Shown here: positions 33,036 through 42,008 of the stretch, piece by piece
Layout of the letters: each line of letters begins with the position of its first letter
Position numbering within the stretch: position 1 is the stretch's first letter
Source of the DNA: Oscillospiraceae bacterium
GTDB taxonomy: Bacteria > Bacillota > Clostridia > Oscillospirales > Ruminococcaceae
Assembly: GCA_029006135.1 (NCBI GenBank)
Contig: JAQXGE010000033.1
Coordinates: forward strand, 22,435 to 86,434
Direction: 5' to 3'
DNA: 64,000 nucleotides
Made by a program: the position numbers and the translations under genes
The notes under the pieces: model-generated
Databases searched by the model: none
The model's input: the letters and a program-made list of their open reading frames with translations, nothing else
What the model was told of the DNA's origin: nothing

Positions 33036-33111
33036 GCTGGCGTAGCTCAATTGGCAGAGCAGCTGATTTGTAATCAGCAGGTTGCAGGTTCGATTCCTGT
33101 CGCCAGCTCCA
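33036..33111 (+). tRNA. tRNA-Thr (anticodon TGT)
   Basis: A 76-base cloverleaf. Acceptor GCTGGCG/CGCCAGC, D stem GCTC/GAGC, anticodon stem GCTGA/TCAGC with loop TTTGTAA, T arm GCAGG-TTCGATT-CCTGT, discriminator T and an encoded CCA. Confidence 0.97.
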
Positions 33112-33162
33112 AAATACCGCGATGTGAAGTTGCTTTTGCAGCTCGCAGCGCGGTATTTTTTG
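33112..33162 (+). terminator. Intrinsic terminator of tRNA-Thr
   Basis: AAATACCGCG and CGCGGTATTT are perfect complements around a 27-base loop, followed by further T. Confidence 0.8.
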
Positions 33163-33192
33163 GTTTTGCAGCAGTTTTGACTGTTTTTGCAT

Positions 33193-33233
33193 AGAAAAAG
33201 CGGGAATAGGATTTTGTCATCCTTGTTCCCGCT
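33193..33233 (-). terminator. Intrinsic terminator of asnA
   Basis: AGCGGGAA-AGGAT pairs with ATCCT-TTCCCGCT, and on the minus strand is followed by TTTTTC. Confidence 0.8.
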
Positions 33234-33250
33234 CGTTGTTTATAAAACTA

Positions 33251-34261
33251 TTACAGCAGCTGTACCTGCGCTTTTTGGCAGATTTCTTTGGTTTCTTCAT
33301 CCCACAGGCTGACCTGAACTTCGCCGATATGGGCCTTGCCCAAGAGCAGCATACACAGACGGCTCTGCCCAATGCCGCCGCCGATGGTCAGGGGCAGTTT
33401 CCCTTCAAGAAGCATTTTGTGGAACGGCAAGTCCGCACGCTCAGGGCATCCGGCCTCCTCAAGCTGGCGCAGCAGAGACTCCCGGTTAACCCGGATTCCC
33501 ATGCTGGACAGTTCCAGTGCACATCCCAGCGCTTTGTGCCAGAACAAAATGTCGCAGTTGAGTGCCCAATCATCATAGTCCGGCGCGCGTCCATCGTGAC
33601 GGATGCCGCTCTTGAGTGTTCCGCCAATCTGCATGATGCAGACCGTGCCGTGCTGGCGGGTGAAGGCGTTCTCACGCTCTTTGGGAGTAAGTTCAGGGTA
33701 AAGGTCCTCAAGTTCCTGCGTGGTGATGAAGGTCGGTTCACGGACCAGCCGAATACTTTTCAGCTCGGGGAATTTCCAGCGCAGTTCGTCTGCGGTTGAG
33801 CAGACAGCATCCACAATATTCCGCACAGTCTCCTCAAGAAACTCAAGCGTCCGATCTTTCTCGGTAATGACCTTTTCCCAGTCCCACTGGTCCACATAGA
33901 TACTATGCAGATTATCCAGTTCCTCATCGCGGCGGATGGCGTTCATGTCGGTCACAAGGCCCTGACCGGGACGGAACCCGTATTTGGCCAAAGCGTAGCG
34001 CTTCCATTTGGCCAGACTGTGTACTACCTCGGCCTGGCCATTCAAGCAGGGAACATCAAACGCAACGGGACGCTCCACGCCGTTGAGGTTATCATTCAGG
34101 CCGCTGTCCGTGTCCACAAAGAGAGGGGCTGTGACGCGCTTGAGATGCAGTGCGGCGCAGAGCTTTTCCTGAAATATGGTTTTGACAATGCCGATGGCCT
34201 TCTGGGTGTCATACAGCCCCAACAGGTCATGGTAGTTTTTCGGAATGGATGTTTTGGACAT
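33251..34261 (-). CDS. asnA: Aspartate--ammonia ligase (asparagine synthetase A)
   Basis: Makes asparagine from aspartate, ammonia and ATP; related to class II aminoacyl-tRNA synthetases. 336 aa from the ATG at 34261, matching the family length of about 330. Clear family segments are VTAPLFVDTDSGLNDNLNG, DVPCLNGQAEVVHSLAKWKR, DMNAIRRDEELDNLHS and the C-terminal LTIGGGIGQSRL. The track ORF has a spurious 125-codon extension running through the promoter. GAGGG precedes the chosen ATG. It is monocistronic with its own promoter and terminator. Confidence 0.96.
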   Translation of the reverse strand: MSKTSIPKNYHDLLGLYDTQKAIGIVKTIFQEKLCAALHLKRVTAPLFVDTDSGLNDNLNGVERPVAFDVPCLNGQAEVVHSLAKWKRYALAKYGFRPGQGLVTDMNAIRRDEELDNLHSIYVDQWDWEKVITEKDRTLEFLEETVRNIVDAVCSTADELRWKFPELKSIRLVREPTFITTQELEDLYPELTPKERENAFTRQHGTVCIMQIGGTLKSGIRHDGRAPDYDDWALNCDILFWHKALGCALELSSMGIRVNRESLLRQLEEAGCPERADLPFHKMLLEGKLPLTIGGGIGQSRLCMLLLGKAHIGEVQVSLWDEETKEICQKAQVQLL

Positions 34262-34304
34262 ATTTTTCCCTCTTTTCCTGATTTCTTGACGTAACACTGA
34301 TTTC

Positions 34305-34333
34305 ATTATATCGAATGGTGTGCCATCCGTCAA
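34305..34333 (-). promoter_or_regulatory. Promoter of asnA
   Basis: Minus-strand TTGACG and a perfect TATAAT are separated by 17 bases, 44 bases before the start codon. Confidence 0.8.
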
Positions 34334-34518
34334 ACAATTCTGCTTTCGTTTTTGCGCAAATTCTCCGCCTGCACGGGAAGAAAAAGAGGGAAAGCCGGGA
34401 ATTTGGTGGCTGACCGTTCGCCTTTGCCGCCCTGCACCCCGGATTCGATGATTATTTGCGCTGCTTCCGCCTATACTTGCAATGAAGAATTCCGGTTCAC
34501 AGCAGGAGGGAAGCGCGT

Positions 34519-36795
34519 ATGTTTTACTATCATAAAGGTCTGACCCGCCAGGCAAGGCGTACCGTTGGCACAGCCCTGACGATGGCCGGACGGCAGGGCT
34601 GCACGGCGGCAGATACCGGTCACCTCCTGATGGCAATGGTTCAGACAGGCCGCGGTGCGGCAGCAGAGTTCCTGCGCCGTAAAAACGTTACAATGTCCGC
34701 ACTCGCGGCGTGTGCTTCTCAGCGCTGCTGCGGACGGCCGGTGCGGCTGCACCGCAGTGATCTTGCGCCGGAAAGCCGGAAGGCGCTGGAATTTGCCGTG
34801 CTGGGTGCTCACGCAGCCCGCAGCGCGCGGGCGGACAATGAACATCTCCTTTGCGCAATGCTCGAAGATGCCGGATGCACCGCAAGCCTTTGGCTGGCAG
34901 AAATCGGCGTTGAGGTTCCGCGGGCTGCGCGGGAGTGCAGGCAGCTTTCAGGCCAGCTTGTTCTGCCTTCCGCACCTAAAATGAGCGTAAGCCGAAACAG
35001 CCGTCCGAGCGAAAAATATGGCCGAGATTTAACCCGTTTGGCGCAGGAGGGGCAGCTTGACCCGGTGCTTTGCCGTGAAAGCGAACTCGAGCGCATGATT
35101 GAGATTCTTTGCCGCCGCCAGAAAAACAATCCCTGCCTTTTAGGGGAACCGGGTGTGGGCAAAAGTGCGTTGGCTGAGGCACTCGCTCAGCGCATAGCGT
35201 CCGGCCAGATTACCCAGAGCCTTAAAGGCAAGAGGGTGCTGAGCCTTGATATGGCTTCGATGGTGGCGGGTACCAAATACCGCGGAGATTTTGAAGAACG
35301 GTTCAAGAACCTGCTTGAGGAAATCTATCGCGACCGCTCCACAATTCTTTTCATTGATGAGATTCATGTGATTGCCGGTGCCGGTGCAGCCGAAGGCGCC
35401 ATTGACGCTGCAAGTATTCTGAAGCCCATGCTGGCCCGCGGTGAAATTCAGCTTATCGGCGCCACAACCCCCGAGGAATACCGCAAGACCATTCAGAAGG
35501 ATTCCGCGCTGGATCGCAGATTTGGAAAAATCAATGTGGAGGAGCCTACCCCGACGCAGGCTGAAAAAATCCTGACAGGACTAATGCCCCGCTATGAGCG
35601 CTACCACAATGTAAAGATTCCGCAGGATGCAATCCATGCGGCGGTTGAACTGAGTGTACGGTACCTTCCGGGACGTTTCCTGCCCGACAAGGCCATTGAT
35701 TTGCTTGACGAAGCCGCCGCAGCACTGCGCATTGCAGATGGGGAGGAAAGCGGCAGTCAGCCGGTGCTGACGCCTGCGGATTTAGCCCATGTGGTAGGCC
35801 GGGCCAGCGGTGTGCCTGCTGAACGTGTGGGGGAGGCAGAGAGAGAACGGCTCGAACAGCTTGAAGCGCGGCTTTCGGCACAGGTCATCGGACAGCCACG
35901 AGCTGTCCACGCCGTGGCCGCCGCAATCCGCCGCAGCAGAACCGGCCTGCGGGAGACAGGACGCCCAATCGGCGCCATGCTGTTCCTTGGCCCGACCGGT
36001 GTGGGAAAGACCCAGCTGGCCCGCACACTCGCACAGAGCTGGTTCGGCAGTGAGAAGGCGCTTCTGCGTTTTGATATGTCGGAATATATGGAACAGCATA
36101 CGGTGGCGCGGCTCATTGGCTCGCCGCCGGGCTATGTTGGCTACGATGAAGGCGGTCAGCTGACCGAGGCTGTTCGCCGACGCCCTTACAGTGTTGTACT
36201 CTTTGACGAGATTGAGAAGGCACACAGCGATATCCAGAACATTCTTTTGCAGATTCTTGAGGATGGCCGGCTCACTGATGCACAGGGCCGGCAGGCGGAT
36301 TTCTCCAACACCATCATCCTGCTCACCTCCAATTTGGGTGCGCGGTGTTTAGCGGGGCAGGGGAGCCCTGTGGGATTTGGCGCGGCCGGGGAGGACAGTA
36401 CACGCCGGGGACAGAAGGCATTGGCTGAAGCGCGGGAATATTTCCGCCCGGAACTGATGGGCCGCCTTGATGAGGTCGTCCTTTTTGACCCGCTCGGACC
36501 CGAACAGCTGCGGGCAATCGCTGACCGGCTGCTCAGTGAACTGGAGGAGCGCGCGGCTCGGCAGGGATATGTCCTGCGTCATACCCCTGCTGTGGCGGCT
36601 GCACTGGCTGGGAAAGAGCCCCCCGCCTATGGCGCACGCGAACTGCGCCGAAAAGTCAGCCGCGCCGTGGAACAGGCATTGGCCGATCGTATTGCGGCAG
36701 GCACTGCCCAACCCGGCGTTCCGTTCATCGCGGATGTGGATCCCGCAACCGGCCAGATTATCCTGACATCCGATGATTTGGCTGCCTGTGTATAA
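34519..36795 (+). CDS. clpC: Clp ATPase, ClpC/ClpA-like AAA+ unfoldase
   Basis: Hexameric unfoldase feeding proteins to ClpP. 758 aa with an N-terminal Clp repeat domain (about 1-140), first AAA+ module (Walker A GEPGVGKSA, Walker B ILFIDEIH), a short middle region, and second module (Walker A GPTGVGKTQ, Walker B VVLFDEIEKAHSD), then the D2-small domain. The middle insertion is much shorter than ClpB's, which argues for ClpC/ClpA and against a disaggregase. The N-domain is Cys-rich and divergent. No mcsA, mcsB or ctsR gene is nearby, so it is not the usual Bacillus-type clpC operon. AGGAGGG precedes the ATG. Confidence 0.88.
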   Translation: MFYYHKGLTRQARRTVGTALTMAGRQGCTAADTGHLLMAMVQTGRGAAAEFLRRKNVTMSALAACASQRCCGRPVRLHRSDLAPESRKALEFAVLGAHAARSARADNEHLLCAMLEDAGCTASLWLAEIGVEVPRAARECRQLSGQLVLPSAPKMSVSRNSRPSEKYGRDLTRLAQEGQLDPVLCRESELERMIEILCRRQKNNPCLLGEPGVGKSALAEALAQRIASGQITQSLKGKRVLSLDMASMVAGTKYRGDFEERFKNLLEEIYRDRSTILFIDEIHVIAGAGAAEGAIDAASILKPMLARGEIQLIGATTPEEYRKTIQKDSALDRRFGKINVEEPTPTQAEKILTGLMPRYERYHNVKIPQDAIHAAVELSVRYLPGRFLPDKAIDLLDEAAAALRIADGEESGSQPVLTPADLAHVVGRASGVPAERVGEAERERLEQLEARLSAQVIGQPRAVHAVAAAIRRSRTGLRETGRPIGAMLFLGPTGVGKTQLARTLAQSWFGSEKALLRFDMSEYMEQHTVARLIGSPPGYVGYDEGGQLTEAVRRRPYSVVLFDEIEKAHSDIQNILLQILEDGRLTDAQGRQADFSNTIILLTSNLGARCLAGQGSPVGFGAAGEDSTRRGQKALAEAREYFRPELMGRLDEVVLFDPLGPEQLRAIADRLLSELEERAARQGYVLRHTPAVAAALAGKEPPAYGARELRRKVSRAVEQALADRIAAGTAQPGVPFIADVDPATGQIILTSDDLAACV

Positions 36796-36834
36796 AAAGG
36801 AGCATCCCTGCTTGACGAAAAATGTGAAATTGTG

Positions 36835-36862
36835 TTGACAGTCCCACGAAACCATGTATAAT
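36835..36862 (+). promoter_or_regulatory. Promoter of the potABCD operon
   Basis: Perfect TTGACA and perfect TATAAT with 16-base spacing. Transcription should begin near 36869, leaving an unusually long leader of about 190 bases before potA. Confidence 0.85.
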
Positions 36863-36868
36863 ATTCAT

Positions 36869-37057
36869 TGTGTGTTGCATCTATTAGACACATTGGCGTT
36901 GTATGTGCTGCTGTAACTCCTGCGGTCGGGCGCAGGGGTGTAACAAACCTTTTGCGGGGCGGCATAATTGGCGCTGACCCACCGGGCTTTTTGCCGATGA
37001 GCCGGTAACCAGCAGCCGAGGTGGGAACAAATTCCGCAAAGGGGGATGCAGTAAAAA
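36869..37057 (+). promoter_or_regulatory. Structured potA leader that can sequester the Shine-Dalgarno (candidate riboswitch)
   Basis: Hairpin 1 is CTCCTGCG/CGCAGGGG (36917-36938). A ten-pair outer stem CCTTTTGCGG (36948-36957) with CCGCAAAGGG (37034-37043) closes a domain of about 75 bases that contains CCCACC/GGTGGG (36978-36983 with 37020-37025) and inner GGCT/AGCC pairing. The 3' strand of the outer stem is also the ribosome site AAAGGGGG of potA, so its formation would block translation. I could not match it to a riboswitch class I know. Confidence 0.55.
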
Positions 37058-38098
37058 ATGAATGAAATTGTATCACTGAAAGACATTGTCGTTGACTTCG
37101 ATGGGGAACGAATCCTGGATGGACTTTCTCTTGACATTCACGATAAGGAGTTTGTGACCTTCCTTGGCCCTTCCGGCTGCGGAAAAACCACAACCCTTCG
37201 CGTGATTGCGGGATTCCTCACACCGAAATCCGGCAGTGTCCTTTTTGATGGGAAGGACATCACCGCCCTGCCGCCTTATAAACGGCAGGTCAACACCGTG
37301 TTCCAGAAATACGCGCTCTTCCCGCACCTGAACGTGTATGAAAATGTCGCTTTTGGTCTGCGGCTGAAAAAGCTGCCGGAGGAGACCATCCGCCCCAAAG
37401 TTCAGGAAATGCTCGAAACCGTGGGCTTGAAGGGATTTGAACGCCGCAGCATCAACCAGCTTTCCGGCGGCCAGCAGCAGCGTGTAGCCATTGCCCGCAG
37501 CCTGGTCAACCAGCCCCGCGTTCTGCTCCTTGACGAGCCTCTCGGCGCGCTGGACCTTAAGCTCCGCAAGGAAATGCAGCTGGAACTCAAGCGTCTGCAA
37601 AGGGAAATGAACATCACCTTTGTCTACGTCACCCATGACCAGGAGGAAGCCCTCACGATGTCGGACACCGTTGTGGTCATGAACAAGGGCAATATTCAGC
37701 AAATCGGCAGCCCGCAGGATATCTACAATGAGCCCTGCAATGCGTTTGTTGCCCGCTTTATCGGTGATTCCAATATTGTTGACGGCATTATGGAAAAAGA
37801 CTTCCTTGTTTCCTTCGCTGGCCGTGAGTTCACCTGCGTGGACCGCGGATTCAAGCCGCGTGAGCCGGTGCAGGTTGTCATCCGCCCCGAGGACGTGGCT
37901 ATTGTTCCGCCTTCCGTGGGTATGCTTACCGGTCTTGTCCGGGAAGTCATCTTCAAGGGTGTCCATTTTGAGATGCACGTTGATGTGGAAGGCAAGGAAT
38001 GGCTGATTCATTCTACGCAGGCCAGCCAGCCCGGCGAACTCATCGGTATGAATATCGGCCCCGACGAAATTCACATCATGTCCCGCGAGGAGGTGTGA
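37058..38098 (+). CDS. potA: Spermidine/putrescine ABC importer ATP-binding protein
   Basis: 346 aa. The N-terminal ATPase (1-235) has Walker [10 protein letters not shown], signature LSGGQQQR, Walker [13 protein letters not shown] and the H-loop VTHDQEE. The C-terminal TOBE regulatory domain (about 245-345) has the block [10 protein letters not shown]. It is the first gene of a complete potABCD set, five bases before potB. The long structured leader suggests control at translation, perhaps by polyamine level. Confidence 0.95.
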   Translation: MNEIVSLKDIVVDFDGERILDGLSLDIHDKEFVTFLGPSGCGKTTTLRVIAGFLTPKSGSVLFDGKDITALPPYKRQVNTVFQKYALFPHLNVYENVAFGLRLKKLPEETIRPKVQEMLETVGLKGFERRSINQLSGGQQQRVAIARSLVNQPRVLLLDEPLGALDLKLRKEMQLELKRLQREMNITFVYVTHDQEEALTMSDTVVVMNKGNIQQIGSPQDIYNEPCNAFVARFIGDSNIVDGIMEKDFLVSFAGREFTCVDRGFKPREPVQVVIRPEDVAIVPPSVGMLTGLVREVIFKGVHFEMHVDVEGKEWLIHSTQASQPGELIGMNIGPDEIHIMSREEV

Positions 38099-38102
38099 GC
38101 CG

Positions 38103-38924
38103 ATGTTCCGTTCCAAAGCTTCCCGCTGGGCCGCCGCACCGTATCTGGTGTGGATGTGCGTCTTTATTGTTGTGCCGCTTGCCATCGTTGTCTGGTATGC
38201 GCTGACGGATGCTTCCGGCGCTTTCACGCTCACCAATCTGACCGGCATCGGCCGCTATGCCTCCGTGTTTGGCCGCAGCCTGCTGCTTGCAGCCATCGCA
38301 ACGGTCATCTGTCTGGTCCTTGCGTTCCCGGTTGGGTATTCCCTCAGCCGCCTGCGCGCCAACAAGCAGCACATTATGCTGATGCTTGTGATGCTGCCGA
38401 TGTGGATGAACTTCCTGCTCCGCACCTATTCCTGGATGACGCTGCTTGAGAAAAACGGCCTGATTAACAAGTTTTTCGGCTTGTTCGGCATCGGACCTTT
38501 TAACATGATTAACACCTCCGGCGCCGTTGTGCTGGGCATGGTGTATAACTACCTGCCCTACATGATTCTTCCGCTCTATACCGCCATGACCAAAATTGAC
38601 AATTCGGTGATTGAGGCGGCACAGGATTTGGGCGCCAATACCTTCCAGGTTCTTGTCCGTGTCCTCATTCCGATGGCCAAACCTGGCATCGGCACAGGAA
38701 TCACCATGGTGTTCGTTCCGGCTGTTTCTACCTTTATTATCAGCCGTATGCTGGGCGGCGGTTCCAACCTGCTCATCGGCGATCTGATTGAACTTCAGTT
38801 CCTTGGCAATTCCTACAACCTGAATCTCGGCTCCGCCATGAGCCTTGTGCTGATGGTTATTGTTCTGCTCTGCATGAGCTTTACCTCCAGCTTTGATGAA
38901 GAGGAAATGGAGGGAGTCATGTAA
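38103..38924 (+). CDS. potB: Spermidine/putrescine ABC importer permease PotB
   Basis: 273 aa, six membrane helices, with the permease EAA coupling loop in the region VIEAAQDLGANTFQVLVRVLIPMAKPG. The N-terminal half carries FPVGYSLSRLRANKQ, typical of PotB. The stop shares one base with the ATG of potC (TAATG), so the two permeases are translationally coupled. Confidence 0.94.
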   Translation: MFRSKASRWAAAPYLVWMCVFIVVPLAIVVWYALTDASGAFTLTNLTGIGRYASVFGRSLLLAAIATVICLVLAFPVGYSLSRLRANKQHIMLMLVMLPMWMNFLLRTYSWMTLLEKNGLINKFFGLFGIGPFNMINTSGAVVLGMVYNYLPYMILPLYTAMTKIDNSVIEAAQDLGANTFQVLVRVLIPMAKPGIGTGITMVFVPAVSTFIISRMLGGGSNLLIGDLIELQFLGNSYNLNLGSAMSLVLMVIVLLCMSFTSSFDEEEMEGVM

Positions 38925-39775
38925 TGAAAAAGCATAGAAGACAAAACCGTCATCTTCTCCAGCGCACTTACCTTGTGCTGATTTTCGGGTTCATGTACCT
39001 GCCCATTGCGGTTCTCATTGCGTACAGCTTTAATGAAAATAAGAGCCGCGCGGTCTTTACCGGCTTTTCGCTCAAATGGTACGAGAGCCTTTTCCACAAT
39101 GAGATGATCCTCACGGCGCTCTGGAACTCCCTTGTTCTTGCGCTGGTCTCCTCCATTGTGGCGACCGTGATTGGCACGCTTGCCACAATCGGCATTAACT
39201 CGATGAGCCGCAAAGCGCAGCTTCTAATCAACAATATCAGCTATGTCCCGGTGGTCAACCCTGAAATCATCACCGGTGTCTCCCTGATGCTGCTCTTTGT
39301 CCTTGCGCAGAAAGCAGGCATTGGCGGGGAGGAAGGCGTCTTTGGATGGATTACGCTGATGATTGCACATATCACGTTCAACGTACCTTATGTAATCTTT
39401 AACGTCAGCCCCAAACTTCGCCAGCTGGATTCAAGCCTTTATAACGCCGCATTGGATTTGGGCTGCACACCGCGGCAGGCCTTCTTCAAGGTGATTCTGC
39501 CCCAGCTCAGCCCGGCTATCCTCTCGGCGTTTCTCATCTGCCTGACCTACTCCATTGATGACTTCATGATTTCCTACTTCAACTGCGGTACCATGCAGAC
39601 GCTGCCCATTGCCATCTATTCGATGACCCGCAAGAAGGTCAGCCCCGAAATCAATGCGCTGTCCACAATCATGTTCATTGTGATTCTGGCCATTATCCTG
39701 ATTTCTAATGCACTTGACTCCCGCAGCTACAAGCGCAATCAGGCCGCCATCCGCCGTGATACGGCCGGTGTGTGA
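38924..39775 (+). CDS. potC: Spermidine/putrescine ABC importer permease PotC
   Basis: 283 aa, six helices. A basic N-terminus (MKKHRRQNRH) precedes helix 1. The coupling loop reads LYNAALDLGCTPRQAFFKVILPQLSP, and the SYFNCGTMQTLPIAIYSMTRKKVSPEINALST segment is diagnostic for PotC. It heterodimerises with PotB to form the pore. Confidence 0.95.
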   Translation: MKKHRRQNRHLLQRTYLVLIFGFMYLPIAVLIAYSFNENKSRAVFTGFSLKWYESLFHNEMILTALWNSLVLALVSSIVATVIGTLATIGINSMSRKAQLLINNISYVPVVNPEIITGVSLMLLFVLAQKAGIGGEEGVFGWITLMIAHITFNVPYVIFNVSPKLRQLDSSLYNAALDLGCTPRQAFFKVILPQLSPAILSAFLICLTYSIDDFMISYFNCGTMQTLPIAIYSMTRKKVSPEINALSTIMFIVILAIILISNALDSRSYKRNQAAIRRDTAGV

Positions 39776-39790
39776 AGGGGGGGCAAAGAC

Positions 39791-41044
39791 ATGAAGAAAA
39801 TGAATGTTCGCACGTTTGCATCGCTCTGCCTTGGCGCCGTTTTGGCGGCAGGATGCGTGCTGCCCGCTGCGGCCCAGCCCGCGGACCCCATTGAGGTCAC
39901 CGAGGATATCACGGTTTCCGGTGACTATGACTGGACCCGCTTTGCCGATGACCACCTGACGATCAACGTTTACAACTGGGGTCTTTATATCTCGGACGGC
40001 TCCGATGAGAGTGTGGATGTTGTCTCGGCGTTTGAAAAATTGACCGGCATCAAGGTAAATTACACGACGTTTGACTCAAACGAAAGCCTGTACGCCAAGA
40101 TGAAATCCGGCGGCGCAAGTTACGATGTCATTTTCCCGTCCGATTATATGGTGGGCAAGATGATCAAAGAAGGGATGCTGGCCGAACTCGACTACGCCAA
40201 TATTCCCAACGCCGCCAACATCGGTGAGGAGTATCTGGGCTGGAGCTTTGACCCCGACAACGCTTACAGTGTTCCCTATACCTGGGGTACCACCGGCATT
40301 GTCTACAACACCACCATGGTGGAGGAACCGCCCACAAGCTGGGAGGATCTCTGGGATGTTGCCTACACCGGCAATGTGCTGATGTTCAATAACTCCCGTG
40401 ACGCCTACGCCATTGCGGCCAAAAAGCTGGGAATGTCGCTTAACCCTGCCAGCGTGGACGAAGTGGATTTGGTGATGAAGGAGCTTCAGTCACAGAAATC
40501 CGTGGTCCAAGCCTATGTCATGGACGAAATCTTTGACAAGATGGAGGGCGGCGAGGCCGCCATGGCTCCCTACTATGCCGGCGACGCGCTGACCATGATT
40601 GAGGACAACCCCGACCTTGCGTTTGTTCACCCCGAGGAGGGCGTCAACTTCTTTGTGGACAGTATGTGCATCCCGGCAACAAGCCGCAACAAGGAAGCCG
40701 CGGAAATGTTCATCAACTATCTGTGTGAGCCGTCGGTGGGCTACCAGAACTGCGATTTCATCGGCTACTCCACGCCGATTACCGAAGTGTGGGAAATGCT
40801 CGATGATGACCTCAAGTATAACCCCATCGCCTACCCGGACGAGTCCGTGATGGATAAGGCGGAAGTCTTTGTGACGCTGCCCGATGATGTCAACGCCGAG
40901 ATGGACGCCAAATGGAGTGAGATGAAGAGTTACGATGAATCTGGCAGCGGCTGGCTGGTTGTGGCCTTTATTGCCGGCGCTCTTATGATTTCAATCTTTA
41001 ACATCTGGCGCAAAATGCGTAAAAAGGTTCGGGACGATTATTAA
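39791..41044 (+). CDS. potD: Spermidine/putrescine-binding protein PotD with a C-terminal membrane anchor
   Basis: 417 aa. The signal peptide covers about 1-33. A Cys follows AAG at residue 22 but the lipobox is imperfect (Ala at -3), so cleavage after PAAA is also possible. The two-lobed PotD fold starts at LTINVYNWGLYIS, with FPSDYMVGKMIKEGML and PYTWGTTGIVYN. Unusually the protein ends in a hydrophobic helix (about 384-402) and a basic tail KMRKKVRDDY, so it is probably held in the membrane from its C-terminus. It closes the potABCD operon. Confidence 0.93.
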   Translation: MKKMNVRTFASLCLGAVLAAGCVLPAAAQPADPIEVTEDITVSGDYDWTRFADDHLTINVYNWGLYISDGSDESVDVVSAFEKLTGIKVNYTTFDSNESLYAKMKSGGASYDVIFPSDYMVGKMIKEGMLAELDYANIPNAANIGEEYLGWSFDPDNAYSVPYTWGTTGIVYNTTMVEEPPTSWEDLWDVAYTGNVLMFNNSRDAYAIAAKKLGMSLNPASVDEVDLVMKELQSQKSVVQAYVMDEIFDKMEGGEAAMAPYYAGDALTMIEDNPDLAFVHPEEGVNFFVDSMCIPATSRNKEAAEMFINYLCEPSVGYQNCDFIGYSTPITEVWEMLDDDLKYNPIAYPDESVMDKAEVFVTLPDDVNAEMDAKWSEMKSYDESGSGWLVVAFIAGALMISIFNIWRKMRKKVRDDY

Positions 41045-41050
41045 ATAACG

Positions 41051-41093
41051 TCCACAACACCGGATCGCCTCTTGGAGAGCGGTCCGGTGTTGT
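41051..41093 (+). terminator. Hairpin after potD, probable terminator
   Basis: ACAACACCGGA pairs with TCCGGTGTTGT, with a further CGC/GCG pairing inside. The downstream GTTATAATAT is a poor T-run, so part of the transcription may continue into the thioesterase gene. Confidence 0.6.
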
Positions 41094-41186
41094 GTTATAA
41101 TATAAAATACCCTGCGCCGCTGGGCTTTGGAACCGCAAGGCAGGAGCGGGTGCAGCTTTCCAGACAGGATAAGGAGTATCAGATAT

Positions 41187-41918
41187 ATGCCTTTTACACA
41201 GGATTATAAGATTTATCGTTATGACGGGGATTTCCGCGGCATCCTCAAACCGGGTGCACTTCTTCGCTATAGCCAGCAGATTGCGGGGGAACACGCGGCG
41301 GCAATCGGCATCACCGATGAACTGTACGCCCGCACCCATACCGCCTATGTGCTTGCCAAACTGGCACTGCACTTTGACCGCGCGCCCCATGTGGATGAAA
41401 CGCTCACCGTGGCAACCGAGCCGGAAAAACTCAAGCGCGCCGTCAACCGCCGCGTGAACACATTCTATGACGAGCAGGGCCGGGAAGTGGCCTGTGTGGA
41501 CAGCCGCTGGGTGCTGATTGACACCGAGCGACGCATCATTCTGCGCCGCCACCCGGAGGAATTCCCCACTTCCTGCTGGGCGGAGAACGTGGAACGCGAA
41601 CTGCCCATGAAAATGACAAAGGTGCCCAAAGACCAGTGTGAACTTCTCGGGTGCCACCGTGCCGATTACAGCCGCTGTGATATGAACGGCCATCTCAATA
41701 ATACAATCTATGCGGACCTGATTTGCGATGCACTGCCCGGTGAGGTCTGGCAGACGATGACGGTTCAGGATATGGTGATAACCTACCACAAGGAAGTTCC
41801 GATGGGGGAGAGCCTGCGCCTGTGCCGCGCCCGCCTCGATGAAAACCGCTGGTTCTTCTCCGGCTGGAACGGGGAAACCTGCAATTTTGAGGCGGAAATC
41901 ACGCTAGCCCCGCTGTAA
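41187..41918 (+). CDS. Acyl-ACP thioesterase
   Basis: Hydrolyses acyl-ACP to free fatty acid. 243 aa made of two hot-dog domains. The first has YSQQIAGEHAAAIGI with the substrate helix; the second carries the catalytic Asn/His segment DMNGHLNNTIYADL. Length and layout match the bacterial FatA-like family (PF01643). The track begins 20 codons earlier; AAGGAG ten bases before the ATG at 41187 settles the start. It lies between potD and the sRNA-pilus region and is not obviously linked to either. Confidence 0.9.
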   Translation: MPFTQDYKIYRYDGDFRGILKPGALLRYSQQIAGEHAAAIGITDELYARTHTAYVLAKLALHFDRAPHVDETLTVATEPEKLKRAVNRRVNTFYDEQGREVACVDSRWVLIDTERRIILRRHPEEFPTSCWAENVERELPMKMTKVPKDQCELLGCHRADYSRCDMNGHLNNTIYADLICDALPGEVWQTMTVQDMVITYHKEVPMGESLRLCRARLDENRWFFSGWNGETCNFEAEITLAPL

Positions 41919-41969
41919 GAGGAAAAGGTTACAAAAGACTTCTAAATTATTACAACTTTTTTACAAAAT

Positions 41970-41985
41970 ACCATTGACAAATGGT
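41970..41985. promoter_or_regulatory. Palindrome covering the -35 box of the sRNA promoter
   Basis: ACCATT-GACA-AATGGT is a perfect six-base inverted repeat with the TTGACA in its middle. AAAAGGTTACAA occurs both about 50 bases upstream and at the -10. The palindrome is in the right place for a repressor that blocks polymerase. Confidence 0.5.
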
Positions 41986-42002
41986 TTCAAAAAGGTTACA
42001 AT
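41974..42002 (+). promoter_or_regulatory. Promoter of the candidate small RNA
   Basis: Perfect TTGACA and TACAAT separated by 17 bases, with no coding sequence following. Confidence 0.8.
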
Positions 42003-42008
42003 TTAGTT

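Noticed and set aside
37046-37054. Two-codon ATG-CAG-TAA frame just before potA
   Set aside because: It abuts the Shine-Dalgarno with no spacing, so initiation there is unlikely. Noted only because it could disturb potA initiation.
36869-37057. Known riboswitch classes (SAM, TPP, ydaO, guanidine, cobalamin, T-box) for the potA leader
   Set aside because: Short resemblances such as GCCGGTAACC to SAM or GAGGTGGGAAC to a T-box do not extend to the other conserved blocks of those classes.
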